Positions 17,802 through 25,632 of a DNA stretch of 64,000 nt are shown here, piece after piece. The stretch is taken from the NCBI RefSeq assembly GCF_900604485.1, contig NZ_UWOP01000002.1:1-64000 (forward strand). The letters run 5' to 3'. The position numbers and the translations under genes are program-made. The stretch's first letter is position 1. Every line of letters begins with the position of its first letter. This DNA is from Enterococcus mediterraneensis (GTDB taxonomy: Bacteria; Bacillota; Bacilli; Lactobacillales; Enterococcaceae). The notes below the pieces were generated by a model. That model had not been told where the DNA came from. It did no database searches and saw only the letters and a program-made list of their open reading frames with translations.

Positions 17802-17939
17802 ATGGTCAGCATGTCAAAAATAACAATGAACGAAATCAGTCTTCGTTATTTCATCAGCTTTTGTCATGCCCTTACCTTCAAAAAAGCGATCAAGGGAGCA
17901 GTACGTCCAAAAATCGCAAAAATTGAAGAAAATCAGTGA
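17802..17939 (+). CDS. Small ORF in the leader of the ABC-F gene
   Basis: 45 codons: MVSMSKITMNEISLRYFISF then a basic part (FKKAIKGAVRPKIAKIEENQ). GGAGAGGGGG lies 11 bases upstream. It sits between a promoter and a terminator hairpin that precedes the ABC-F start. I do not recognise it. In inducible antibiotic-resistance ABC-F genes a translated leader controls such a hairpin, so this ORF may be a regulatory leader, but a role as an ordinary small protein is equally open. Confidence 0.45.
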   Translation: MVSMSKITMNEISLRYFISFCHALTFKKAIKGAVRPKIAKIEENQ

Positions 17940-17982
17940 CCATGAGAAGCGTTTCAATCTTCTATCTGTTTATAAAATAACG

Positions 17983-18011
17983 AGGTCATGATAATTGTCA
18001 TGACCTTTTTT
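17983..18011 (+). terminator. Terminator/attenuator immediately upstream of the ABC-F gene
   Basis: AGGTCATGA / TCATGACCT stem with a 6-base loop and a T6 tail. It ends 31 bases before the ABC-F start codon, inside the presumed leader. A terminator in that place usually means regulated readthrough. Confidence 0.7.
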
Positions 18012-18042
18012 CGTGGTCTCTGATCTATAAGGAGAGAGACAA

Positions 18043-19611
18043 ATGCTGATACAGGCAAATAAAATTACGAAAAATTTCGGCACAACGCCGCTATTCAAAG
18101 AACTAGATGTAACGATCCATCAAGGAGAGAAAATCGGTTTGGTGGGGACAAACGGTAGTGGGAAAAGCAGTTTACTCAATATTCTTGTTGGTACAGAAGG
18201 AATCCAAGCCGGGACCGTGGCCCGCAAAAAGGGGTTAGTGATCGGGTTTGTTCCGCAAAAACTATCTACGAGTCCCCAAACGGTAAAAGAATATTTATTG
18301 AACAGTTTCCAAGAAATTCGAAATCTGCGGCAGGAGATGCAGCGAATCGAGAGCCGCATGTCAGAGGAAACTAGCGACGTGGAACGATTGTTGAACCACT
18401 ATGGCAACCTGCAGGAAACCTACGAAAAAATCGGCGGATATACATTGGAAGATCATATAATCGGCACCTTGAAAGGCTTGGGGATCGGAGATAAGTTTGA
18501 AAAGCCCCTTCACCAGTTGAGCGGCGGCGAGCGGGTCAGAGTCGAGCTTGCCCGAATCTTGGTGGGGGACGCCGAGATACTTTTATTAGATGAGCCTACC
18601 AATCACCTAGATCTTGAAGGGATCCAATGGCTGGAAAATTATTTAAACCATACTAATCAGGCATACTTAGTCATTTCCCATGACCGAGCATTCTTAGACA
18701 ATGTTGTGGACCGTATCATAGAAATAGAAGATGAGCAGTTAGTGAACTATGCTGGCAATTACAGCAAGTATGCCGAGTTGAAACGAGAACGAGTCGCGGC
18801 ACTTCAAAAAGACTTTGAATTACAGAAAAAAGAGATCCAACGACTTGTCCTGATGGCTCGTCGGTATCGGCAATGGGCCAATGAAGCGGACAATGAAGAT
18901 TTTTATCGGAAAGCAAAAGAAGTCGAAAGACGCATCGAAAAATTAAAGACGCAATTAGTCAAGCCGCCGGTACCGCCTAAACGGCGATTGCAGCAGGTGA
19001 CGCAGGCTGGACGTTCCGGAAAAGAAGTGGTGATCGCCAAAAACATCGGGAAAATCGCTGGTGAAAAGCTGCTGTTTTCTGACAGTCACTTTATCCTTTA
19101 CCGTCAGGAACGAGTGGCGTTGATGGGGCAAAACGGCAGCGGGAAAAGCACATTGATCCGTTGTCTTTTGGGAGAGACTTCATTAGATGAAGGAGAGATC
19201 CGTTTAGGGGCGAATATCAAGATCGGTTACCTACCTCAAAAGTTTTCCTTTGAAAAACCGGATCAGCGGATATTGGATCACGTAAAAACGGTGATTTCCG
19301 ATGAACAAAAGGCTCGACAAACGTTGGCTCGTTTCGGCTTTTTTGCAGAAGATGTCAATAAACGCATCAAAGATCTTTCCGGCGGGGAACAAATGCGTTT
19401 ATACCTTTTACGATTGTTGCAGGCTAAAATCAATTTTCTGATTTTAGATGAACCAACGAACCATCTGGACATCTACGGCAAAGAAGAGCTGGAAGAAATT
19501 TTGTCTCATTACGATGAAACACTGCTGGTAGTTTCCCATGATCGTTATTTTTTGAAAAAAGTGACCGAGAAACAATTGTTGATCCAAGATAATGAAGTTG
19601 TGAAAAAATAA
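18043..19611 (+). CDS. ABC-F family ATPase (ribosome-acting)
   Basis: 522 residues with two nucleotide-binding domains and no membrane segment. Domain 1 has Walker A GTNGSGKSS (about 35), signature QLSGGERVRVE and LLLDEPTNHLD. Domain 2 has Walker A GQNGSGKST (about 363), DLSGGEQMRL and LILDEPTNHLD. Between them (about 240-310) lies a charged helical linker (LQKKEIQRLVLMARRYRQW), the interdomain arm that reaches into the ribosomal E site in this family. ABC-F proteins either tune translation or dislodge ribosome-targeting antibiotics. The short C-terminus ending LLIQDNEVVKK and the attenuator-like leader lean towards a resistance-type member, but no subfamily can be fixed by eye. Confidence 0.85.
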   Translation: MLIQANKITKNFGTTPLFKELDVTIHQGEKIGLVGTNGSGKSSLLNILVGTEGIQAGTVARKKGLVIGFVPQKLSTSPQTVKEYLLNSFQEIRNLRQEMQRIESRMSEETSDVERLLNHYGNLQETYEKIGGYTLEDHIIGTLKGLGIGDKFEKPLHQLSGGERVRVELARILVGDAEILLLDEPTNHLDLEGIQWLENYLNHTNQAYLVISHDRAFLDNVVDRIIEIEDEQLVNYAGNYSKYAELKRERVAALQKDFELQKKEIQRLVLMARRYRQWANEADNEDFYRKAKEVERRIEKLKTQLVKPPVPPKRRLQQVTQAGRSGKEVVIAKNIGKIAGEKLLFSDSHFILYRQERVALMGQNGSGKSTLIRCLLGETSLDEGEIRLGANIKIGYLPQKFSFEKPDQRILDHVKTVISDEQKARQTLARFGFFAEDVNKRIKDLSGGEQMRLYLLRLLQAKINFLILDEPTNHLDIYGKEELEEILSHYDETLLVVSHDRYFLKKVTEKQLLIQDNEVVKK

Positions 19612-19738
19612 TTTTTTTCTGATGGAGACATTGAGCTATCGACCATTAAAAGCTACTTTTCTTCAGGTAAAACGAATCATTTTATCATGACATCAATTAT
19701 ATTCGTTTAGATAACTGATTATATTTCCACCAAAAAGA

Positions 19739-19774
19739 GCGCGTGAAATGACCGATTTTCATCATTTCACGCGC
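19739..19774 (-). terminator. Strong hairpin, terminator of ilvD1 (minus strand)
   Basis: GCGCGTGAAATGA / TCATTTCACGCGC, a perfect 13-bp stem; on the minus strand it is followed by TCTTTTT. Confidence 0.8.
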
Positions 19775-19797
19775 TACATTATTGAAACTTATACCAC

Positions 19798-19830
19798 AAC
19801 TGTCTCTTTAAAAACAGGGACGGTTTTTTC
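19798..19830 (+). terminator. Hairpin terminator on the plus strand
   Basis: AACTGTCTCT / AGGGACGGTT (two G-U pairs) followed by T6. It would end transcription from the ABC-F side. Confidence 0.6.
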
Positions 19831-19850
19831 TTTTTCTAAAATCAGTACAA

Positions 19851-21554
19851 TCACTCTTCTTTTTTCCAAAAATCAGTAATTGCACCTTTTGCGGAGCTGG
19901 AAACCAGATGCGCATATTTTCCTAGGACACCGCGAGAATATAGCGGTGGAATCACAAGTTCGGTTTGGCGTTTGGCAAGTTCAGCTTCTGGAACTTTCAT
20001 TGTAAGTTCTTTGGTATCTTGATCGATTACGACAATATCGCCGGTCTTCAGTAATGCGATCGGTCCGCCGTCTTGAGCTTCAGGCGCAATATGTCCAACC
20101 ACCAATCCATGAGTTCCTCCTGAGAAACGTCCATCTGTCAGTAATGCGACTGTTTCTCCTTGACCTTTTCCGACGATCATACTTGATAATGACAGCATTT
20201 CCGGCATGCCAGGTCCACCTTTTGGCCCGACATAACGAACAACAACTACGTCTCCATCGACAACTTCATCCGCAAGAACCGCATCGATCGCTTCTTCTTC
20301 ACTGTTGAATACTTTAGCCGGGCCTTCGTGGCGACGGACTTTTACGCCGGAAACTTTTGCGACCGCGCCTTCTGTAGCCAAATTACCGTGAAGGATGATC
20401 AGTGGACCATCTTTCCGTTTTGGATTTTCTAAAGGCATGATAACTTGTTGACCATCCTTCAATGAAGGGACATCCGCTAAGTTTTCTGCAATTGTTTTAC
20501 CGGTAACGGTCAAACAGTCGCCATGAAGATAGCCGTTTTCATAAAGATATTTCATTACGGCAGGCACACCGCCGACTTCGTACAAATCTTGGAAAACATA
20601 TTTTCCGCTTGGTTTCAAGTCTGCTAGATGTGGAACTTTTTCTTGGAAGTCATTGAAGTCATCCAACGTCAATTCTACGTTTGCTGCATGTGCCATTGCC
20701 ATCAAATGCAAGACAGCATTGGTGGAACCGCCCAGTGCCATAACGACAGTGATCGCATTTTCAAACGCTTTACGAGTCATGATGTCTTTTGGATAGATTC
20801 CTTTTTCCAATAATTTCATAACTGCTTCGCCGGCTTCGTCGACGTCACGTAATTTTGCTTCGGTCGTTGCAGGGTGAGAAGAGGAGCCTGGCAAACTCAT
20901 GCCCATCGCTTCGATCGCAGAAGCCATTGTGTTTGCAGTGTACATACCACCGCATCCGCCAGGTCCAGGACAGGCGTTGCATTCGATTCGGCGTACTTCT
21001 TCAGCGGTTATGTCATGGTGGTTCCATTGGCCGATCGCTTCAAATACCGAGACCAGATCAATATCTTTGCCGTCAAGATTTCCGGGAGCGATGGTGCCGC
21101 CATAAACAAAAATCGAAGGGATGTCTGTATTGGCGATCGCGATCATACAACCCGGCATATTTTTGTCGCAGCCGCCGATTGCTACAAAGGCATCACAGTT
21201 ATGTCCGCTGATGGCAGCTTCAACTGAATCAGCGATGATATCCCGTGAAGGCAATGAAAAACGCATTCCGGGAGTCCCCATTGCGATACCATCTGAAACA
21301 GTGATTGTGCCGAATTGAACAGGCCAACCGCCAGCTGTGATGACCCCTTTTTTGGCAAGTTTTCCTAGATCTGCTAAGTGAATGTTGCAAGGAGTATTTT
21401 CTGCCCAAGTACTGATGACACCAATGATTGGCTGCTCAAGTTCTTGGTCGCTCATCCCTGTTGCTCGTAATAGCGCGCGATTTGGTGATTTGACCATACT
21501 ATCATAAATATTACTTCTGATACGGATATCTTTTTTTGGCTGTTTGTCAGTCAT
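19851..21554 (-). CDS. ilvD: Dihydroxy-acid dehydratase, first copy
   Basis: 567 residues from the ATG at 21554 (GAAGGGAAG upstream). It dehydrates dihydroxy-isovalerate and dihydroxy-methylvalerate to the 2-oxo acids of valine and isoleucine synthesis, using an Fe-S cluster. Seen: cluster cysteine motif [13 protein letters not shown] (about 120), [18 protein letters not shown] (about 190) and [12 protein letters not shown] (about 455). [10 protein letters not shown] is at about 487. The CDKNMPG form matches the lactococcal-type lineage and differs from the second copy at 22442. It stands alone and diverges from the SufT-like gene. A sugar-acid dehydratase cannot be fully excluded. Confidence 0.88.
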   Translation of the reverse strand: MTDKQPKKDIRIRSNIYDSMVKSPNRALLRATGMSDQELEQPIIGVISTWAENTPCNIHLADLGKLAKKGVITAGGWPVQFGTITVSDGIAMGTPGMRFSLPSRDIIADSVEAAISGHNCDAFVAIGGCDKNMPGCMIAIANTDIPSIFVYGGTIAPGNLDGKDIDLVSVFEAIGQWNHHDITAEEVRRIECNACPGPGGCGGMYTANTMASAIEAMGMSLPGSSSHPATTEAKLRDVDEAGEAVMKLLEKGIYPKDIMTRKAFENAITVVMALGGSTNAVLHLMAMAHAANVELTLDDFNDFQEKVPHLADLKPSGKYVFQDLYEVGGVPAVMKYLYENGYLHGDCLTVTGKTIAENLADVPSLKDGQQVIMPLENPKRKDGPLIILHGNLATEGAVAKVSGVKVRRHEGPAKVFNSEEEAIDAVLADEVVDGDVVVVRYVGPKGGPGMPEMLSLSSMIVGKGQGETVALLTDGRFSGGTHGLVVGHIAPEAQDGGPIALLKTGDIVVIDQDTKELTMKVPEAELAKRQTELVIPPLYSRGVLGKYAHLVSSSAKGAITDFWKKEE

Positions 21555-21628
21555 AATATAACTTCCCTTCCAAAACAATCATTATTATTTCAGCGTTAAC
21601 TTTGAATAATTTAATTGCATTCTAACAC

Positions 21629-21643
21629 AATCTTTTCAAAATT
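21629..21643 (-). promoter_or_regulatory. Possible CodY box upstream of ilvD1
   Basis: The minus strand reads AATTTTGAAAAGATT, 3 mismatches by eye to AATTTTCWGAAAATT. It lies about 75 bases upstream of the start codon in AT-rich DNA, so chance is possible. Confidence 0.3.
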
Positions 21644-21737
21644 CTAGCCTTAAATAAAAAAAATCACAAAAAACTATTGAAAAAAAGAATGTTTCATGAA
21701 AAAATACACATAATCTTTTCTGAATGGAGGAAAAAGG

Positions 21738-22079
21738 ATGAGAGAAGATATCTTGGTAAATGATCGGGCAGCTGCGATCAGTGAACAATTGATTGAAAAA
21801 TTCGAAATGATCTATGATCCTGAAATAGGATTGGATATATATAATTTGGGTTTGTTGTATGAAGTTGACTTAGACGAAAATGGGCATTGCAAAGTGGTCA
21901 TCACTTTTACCTCGATGGGGTGCGGCTGCATGGCAACAGTCCCTGGTGAACTCGTGGCGGCACTTAAAGAAATCAAAGAAATCGAGGACGTAACTGTGGA
22001 GACAGTTTGGTCACCTGGGTGGAAAGTTACGCGCATCAGTCGTTTCGGCCGAATCTCTTTGGGGATCAGTCCAAAATAG
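21738..22079 (+). CDS. SufT/MIP18-family Fe-S assembly protein (DUF59)
   Basis: 113 residues. DPEIGLDIYNLGLLYEVDLD (residues about 31-50) is the conserved MIP18/PaaD-like signature. VVITFTSMGCGCMATVPGEL (about 57-76) holds the conserved cysteine, here as CGC. SufT-type members help mature Fe-S enzymes. It diverges from ilvD1 and lies upstream of ilvD2, so it sits between two genes for Fe-S dehydratases. AATGGAGGAAAAAGG precedes the ATG. A role in loading those enzymes is an inference from position. Confidence 0.85.
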   Translation: MREDILVNDRAAAISEQLIEKFEMIYDPEIGLDIYNLGLLYEVDLDENGHCKVVITFTSMGCGCMATVPGELVAALKEIKEIEDVTVETVWSPGWKVTRISRFGRISLGISPK

Positions 22080-22192
22080 AAAAAAATCCATTCTTGTTTA
22101 AATCTGGTCAACAAATAAATAATACGAAAAAATTTCTTTGGCACTTCAGTAAGTCATGAAGGACTAGGAACATCTATTTTCAAAACTATTAG

Positions 22193-22207
22193 AATATTTT
22201 GAAAATA
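22193..22207 (+). promoter_or_regulatory. Possible CodY box upstream of ilvD2
   Basis: AATATTTTGAAAATA, 3 mismatches by eye to AATTTTCWGAAAATT, directly upstream of the -35 at 22210. Confidence 0.4.
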
Positions 22208-22209
22208 TG

Positions 22210-22238
22210 TTGACATAGATAAACTAAAGGTATACAGT
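22210..22238 (+). promoter_or_regulatory. Promoter of the ilvD2 unit
   Basis: TTGACA at 22210-22215 with a TATACA/TACAGT -10 region at 22231-22238. Confidence 0.6.
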
Positions 22239-22281
22239 TAGTAAAAATTAAGTTCCACTTAAAACAAAAGGAGAAAAACCT

Positions 22282-22335
22282 ATGAAATTCAGACAATTGA
22301 AAGCAGTCATTTTAATTATTAGGTTTAGGACTTAG
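22282..22335 (+). CDS. Branched-chain leader peptide of ilvD2
   Basis: 17 codons: MKFRQLKAVILIIRFRT. AAAGGAG precedes the ATG. The run A-V-I-L-I-I (codons gca gtc att tta att att) contains five branched-chain codons in a row. The stop codon (TAG, 22333-22335) lies at the end of the first attenuator segment. The last residues (R-x-R-T) and the underlying AGGACTTA match the ilvB leader at 48538. Confidence 0.85.
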   Translation: MKFRQLKAVILIIRFRT

Positions 22336-22415
22336 AACGAGAACAACATCGTTTAAGTCCTGTTTGTGTTTGAATGGGACTTCATGAACCCCATTCATAT
22401 TGAGTGGGGTTTTTT
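22327..22415 (+). promoter_or_regulatory. Transcription attenuator of ilvD2 (five pairing segments)
   Basis: Segment 1 AGGACTTA (22327-22334) pairs with segment 2 TTAAGTCCT (22353-22361). Segment 2 can instead pair with GGACTT of segment 3 (22377-22382). Segment 3 AATGGG (22373-22378) can pair with CCCATT of segment 4. Segment 4 ACCCCATTC (22388-22396) pairs with segment 5 GAGTGGGGT (22402-22410), followed by T6: the terminator. A ribosome stalled at the Ile/Val codons leaves segment 1 free, so 1:2 forms, then 3:4, and transcription continues. A ribosome at the stop codon covers segment 1, so 2:3 and 4:5 form. Confidence 0.85.
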
Positions 22416-22441
22416 ATTTTAAAAAAATTGAGGTGTTTGTT

Positions 22442-24121
22442 TTGAGAAGTGATCAGATAAAAAAGGGTATTGATGCTGCGCCTGCAAGAAGTCTATTGTA
22501 CGCAACAGGACAAGTGAAAAATTATCATGATATGGAAAAACCGTTTATTGCTATTTGTAATTCTTATATTGATATCGTACCAGGGCATGTTCATTTACGG
22601 GAATTAGCTGATATTGCCAAAGAAGCAATTCGAGAAGCAGGAGGAATCCCTTTCGAATTCAATACGATCGGAGTTGATGACGGAATCGCAATGGGATATA
22701 TCGGGATGCGGTATTCATTGCCTAGCCGGGAATTGATTGCTGATTCAGCTGAGACAGTCATCAATGCTCATTGGTTTGACGGAGTTTTCTATATTCCAAA
22801 TTGCGACAAGATCACACCAGGAATGATCATGGCAGCAATGAGGACTAATGTTCCAGCGATCTTTTGTTCTGGAGGCCCAATGAAAGCAGGTGTTGATCCA
22901 AGAGGTCATCAAATAACGTTGTCGTCAATGTTTGAAGCAGTTGGAGCTTACAAAGAGGGTGAAATCTCTAGTGAAGAATTCCGCTTTATGGAACAAAACG
23001 CCTGTCCAACTTGCGGCTCTTGTGCTGGAATGTTCACCGCGAATTCTATGAATTGCTTGTTAGAAGTTTTAGGAATGGCACTTCCTTATAACGGAACGAC
23101 ATTAGCTGTCTCAGATGATCGGCGCGAACTCGTTCGACAGTCAGCGTTTAAACTTATGGATCTAGTAAAGAAACAAATAAAGCCGCGGGATATTGTCACA
23201 AAAGAAGCAATTGATGATGCTTTTGCCCTAGATATGGCAATGGGCGGATCTACAAATACGGTATTGCATACGTTGGCGATTGCCAATGAAGCGGGAATTG
23301 ACTATGATCTATCTTCAATCAATCAAATTGCAGAGCGTGTTCCATATATTTCTAAAATCGCTCCGTCTTCGGCCTATTCCATGCATGATGTCCATGAAGC
23401 AGGGGGAGTTCCGGCTATTATTAAAGAATTGCTTGATGTAGAGGGCGTCTTGCATCCAGATCGAATAACGGTAACCGGAAAAACATTGCGTGAAAATGTG
23501 TCTGAAGCGAAAATCAAAAATTATGACATTATCCATTCAAAAGAAAATCCCTATAGTTCAGTTGGCGGTTTATCCATTCTTTATGGGAATTTAGCACCAA
23601 ATGGTTCAGTTATTAAGGTTGGCGGAGTAGATCCATCAGTCAAAGTGTTCACTGGTAAGGCAATCTGTTTTGATTCTCATGATGAAGCAGTGGCGGCTAT
23701 CGATGATCATACAGTAGAAAAAGGACATGTTGTGGTGATTCGTTATGAAGGACCAAAAGGCGGGCCGGGTATGCCAGAGATGCTGGCGCCAACTTCTAGT
23801 ATCGTTGGAAGAGGTTTAGGAAAAGAAGTTGCTTTAATTACTGATGGTCGTTTTTCTGGTGCTACCAGAGGAATAGCGGTTGGCCATATTTCTCCTGAGG
23901 CCGCGGCAGGTGGTCCATTGGCGTTAGTGAAAGACGGAGATGAGATAACCATTGATCTTATCAATCGCTCACTGAATCTAAACGTTGATGAAAAAGAACT
24001 TGAACGTCGACAAAAAGAACTGCCAAAATTTGTATCAAAAGTAAAAAACGGCTGGTTAGGTCGCTACACAGCTCTTGTTACTTCAGCAAACACAGGTGGA
24101 ATAATGAAGTTACCAGAGTAA
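22442..24121 (+). CDS. ilvD: Dihydroxy-acid dehydratase, second copy (Bacillus/E. coli-type)
   Basis: 559 residues from a TTG start with TGAGGTG 6 bases upstream; the resulting N-terminus [19 protein letters not shown] aligns with Bacillus IlvD. Seen: [10 protein letters not shown] (about 120), [19 protein letters not shown] (about 190), [20 protein letters not shown] and [10 protein letters not shown]. It carries all the cysteines of the [4Fe-4S]-type family and catalyses the third common step of valine and isoleucine synthesis. It is the first gene after the attenuator, and the BASS transporter follows 21 bases later. It is probably the biosynthetic dehydratase under branched-chain control. 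Confidence 0.93.
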   Translation: MRSDQIKKGIDAAPARSLLYATGQVKNYHDMEKPFIAICNSYIDIVPGHVHLRELADIAKEAIREAGGIPFEFNTIGVDDGIAMGYIGMRYSLPSRELIADSAETVINAHWFDGVFYIPNCDKITPGMIMAAMRTNVPAIFCSGGPMKAGVDPRGHQITLSSMFEAVGAYKEGEISSEEFRFMEQNACPTCGSCAGMFTANSMNCLLEVLGMALPYNGTTLAVSDDRRELVRQSAFKLMDLVKKQIKPRDIVTKEAIDDAFALDMAMGGSTNTVLHTLAIANEAGIDYDLSSINQIAERVPYISKIAPSSAYSMHDVHEAGGVPAIIKELLDVEGVLHPDRITVTGKTLRENVSEAKIKNYDIIHSKENPYSSVGGLSILYGNLAPNGSVIKVGGVDPSVKVFTGKAICFDSHDEAVAAIDDHTVEKGHVVVIRYEGPKGGPGMPEMLAPTSSIVGRGLGKEVALITDGRFSGATRGIAVGHISPEAAAGGPLALVKDGDEITIDLINRSLNLNVDEKELERRQKELPKFVSKVKNGWLGRYTALVTSANTGGIMKLPE

Positions 24122-24142
24122 AAAAAGAGAGAAGGAAAAATA

Positions 24143-25108
24143 ATGAAAGTTTTAGAGTCTATGAGTCAATTTATTTCCAAATATTTTACAGGATTAGTAA
24201 TTTTGTTAGCTGCGTTATCATATTTGGATCCACAGCCAGGAGTAGGTATTGCACCTTACACATCCTATCTGCTGATGATCGTTCTATTTGGTATGGGGCT
24301 TAGTTTGCGGATAGAAGATTTTAAACGGATCGGGAAAAATCCGATACCGGTAGTTTTGGGGACCATTGCCCACTATGTCATCATGCCGGGTCTTGCATTT
24401 CTTTTAGTCCATCTATTTCACTTAGAAGGACCAGCGGCAGCCGGCGTTATTTTAGTGGGATCATGCCCTTCAGGAACTTCCTCGAATGTCATGGCTTACT
24501 TAGCAGGCGGCGATGTTGCTTTAGATGTTTCCATCGGTTTTCTATCAACATTATTAGCACCATTCATGATTCCATTGCTGGTTTCAACACTGGCTGGAAG
24601 TTACGTTGACGTTCCGGCAAGTCAAATGTTTATGAACACGGTAAAGATCGTCCTTATTCCAATTGTCCTTGGTGTAGCAGTTCATACTATTTTTGGTCAT
24701 AAAGTGGATAAAGTCAACCATGTGACCCCGTTGATCTCACAAACAGCGATTTTATTGATTATTGTAGCTGTTTTTTCCGCAAATCATTCTCAATTTACAA
24801 ATACTAAAACGTTACTAATTGTTCCTGTAGTGATGTTGCATAATCTATTAGGCTACTTATTGGGGTTTGTGTTTGCAAAAATCGTTCATTTGAACAAACC
24901 TCAACAAAAGGCGATTACCTTTGAAGTTGGTATGCAAGATTCTGCGTTAGGAGCGACACTGGCAATGAAGTTCTTTTCTCCTGAAGCAGCGATTGCTTCA
25001 ACCATTTTCTCCGTTTGGCATAATATATCTGGTTCGATCTTGTCCTCTTGGTGGCGTAATAAATCATTGAAAAAGGAACAAGTTGTTGTCCAACAAGTTA
25101 ATGTCTAA
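24143..25108 (+). CDS. BASS family transporter (bile acid:sodium symporter / PanS-like)
   Basis: 321 residues with nine or ten membrane segments. GVILVGSCPSGTSSNVMAYL at about 105-124 and FEVGMQDSALGATLA at about 264-278 are the crossed-helix motifs of the BASS fold. Family members move organic anions with sodium: bile acids, pyruvate, or ketopantoate (PanS). The gene follows ilvD2 in the same attenuated unit, so its substrate is likely tied to this pathway, for example 2-oxoisovalerate or ketopantoate. That substrate is an inference. GAGAAGG precedes the ATG. Confidence 0.85.
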   Translation: MKVLESMSQFISKYFTGLVILLAALSYLDPQPGVGIAPYTSYLLMIVLFGMGLSLRIEDFKRIGKNPIPVVLGTIAHYVIMPGLAFLLVHLFHLEGPAAAGVILVGSCPSGTSSNVMAYLAGGDVALDVSIGFLSTLLAPFMIPLLVSTLAGSYVDVPASQMFMNTVKIVLIPIVLGVAVHTIFGHKVDKVNHVTPLISQTAILLIIVAVFSANHSQFTNTKTLLIVPVVMLHNLLGYLLGFVFAKIVHLNKPQQKAITFEVGMQDSALGATLAMKFFSPEAAIASTIFSVWHNISGSILSSWWRNKSLKKEQVVVQQVNV

Positions 25109-25249
25109 AATGAATCATTGCAGATAAAGTAGAAAAAATTTTACTAGAGGAAAAATCAGCTTGTCCGAAATCGCTGGGTACAACAAAAGGGCGTGGAGAC
25201 AGTCTTTAGGTTTGTAAGGCTTATCTGGGCTTTGCGCGATACACTACCA

Positions 25250-25290
25250 AAAGTTCTCAAAAAACAGTTCTGTTTTTTGAGAACTTTTTC
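25250..25290 (+). terminator. Terminator of the ilvD2-BASS unit
   Basis: AAAAGTTCTCAAAAAACAG pairs with CTGTTTTTTGAGAACTTTT-like sequence after a 3-base loop, followed by TTTCTTTT. Confidence 0.85.
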
Positions 25291-25387
25291 TTTTCCTAGG
25301 GATAAAACAAAAAAATAGGATACAGCTTCTTTTACAAAATGTTTTTAGAAGTGCTGGCGAACTCTCAAAAAATTTTTGATGTAGTTA

Positions 25388-25416
25388 TTGACTTCCATAT
25401 AAATATCAGCTATTAT
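25388..25416 (+). promoter_or_regulatory. Promoter of leuABCD
   Basis: TTGACT (25388-25393), 17 bases, TATTAT (25411-25416). A CodY-like AATTATTTAAAAATT (25430-25444; 3 mismatches when read on the minus strand) lies just downstream, near or after the transcription start. Confidence 0.55.
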
Positions 25417-25474
25417 TTGTACAATTCAAAATTATTTAAAAATTCTGTCAATTTAATTGAAAGTTGGTATCTGC

Positions 25475-25513
25475 ATGAATACAATCCAAACGAAAACAGT
25501 CTTATTATTATGA
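25475..25513 (+). CDS. Leucine leader peptide of leuABCD
   Basis: 12 codons: MNTIQTKTVLLL, ending in gtc tta tta tta tga. Three consecutive leucine codons before the stop suit leucine-specific attenuation. The ribosome binding site is weak (GAAAG). An overlapping longer ORF in another frame (25339-25533) is judged spurious. Confidence 0.75.
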   Translation: MNTIQTKTVLLL

Positions 25514-25516
25514 TTG

Positions 25517-25600
25517 AGGGCTCGCCTAATTGAAGGAGAGTCCTGTTTCGCATTGTATGGAGCGGGATTTCAGCATCCCATTTCCATGGGATGCTTTTTT
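25517..25600 (+). promoter_or_regulatory. Transcription attenuator of leuABCD
   Basis: AGGGCTC (25517-25523) can pair with GAGTCCT (25538-25544). TTTCGC just after that can pair with GCGGGA (25562-25567). GGGAT can pair with ATCCC of the terminator's left arm. The terminator is GCATCCCAT (25573-25581) / ATGGGATGC (25586-25594) plus T6. The order of alternatives matches the ilvD2 and ilvB attenuators. Confidence 0.8.
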
Positions 25601-25632
25601 ATTACTATTGGACAGAAAAAGGAGGAAACAAA

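Larger units (their letters stand above)
25109..25474. other. Intergenic region between the BASS gene and the leu leader
   Basis: It holds a terminator (25250-25290), the leu promoter and the leader. The stretch 25120-25225 has short frames that look faintly coding (KVEKILLEEKSACPKSLG) but no start or ribosome binding site; I would not call a gene. Confidence 0.5.

Noticed and set aside
20874-21227. Long ORFs antisense to ilvD1
   Set aside because: They lie fully inside a well-conserved dehydratase gene on the other strand, have arginine/cysteine-rich shadow composition and no ribosome binding site.
25339-25533. 64-codon ORF over the leu leader region
   Set aside because: Overlaps the promoter and leader, has no ribosome binding site, and the shorter MNTIQTKTVLLL frame explains the region better.
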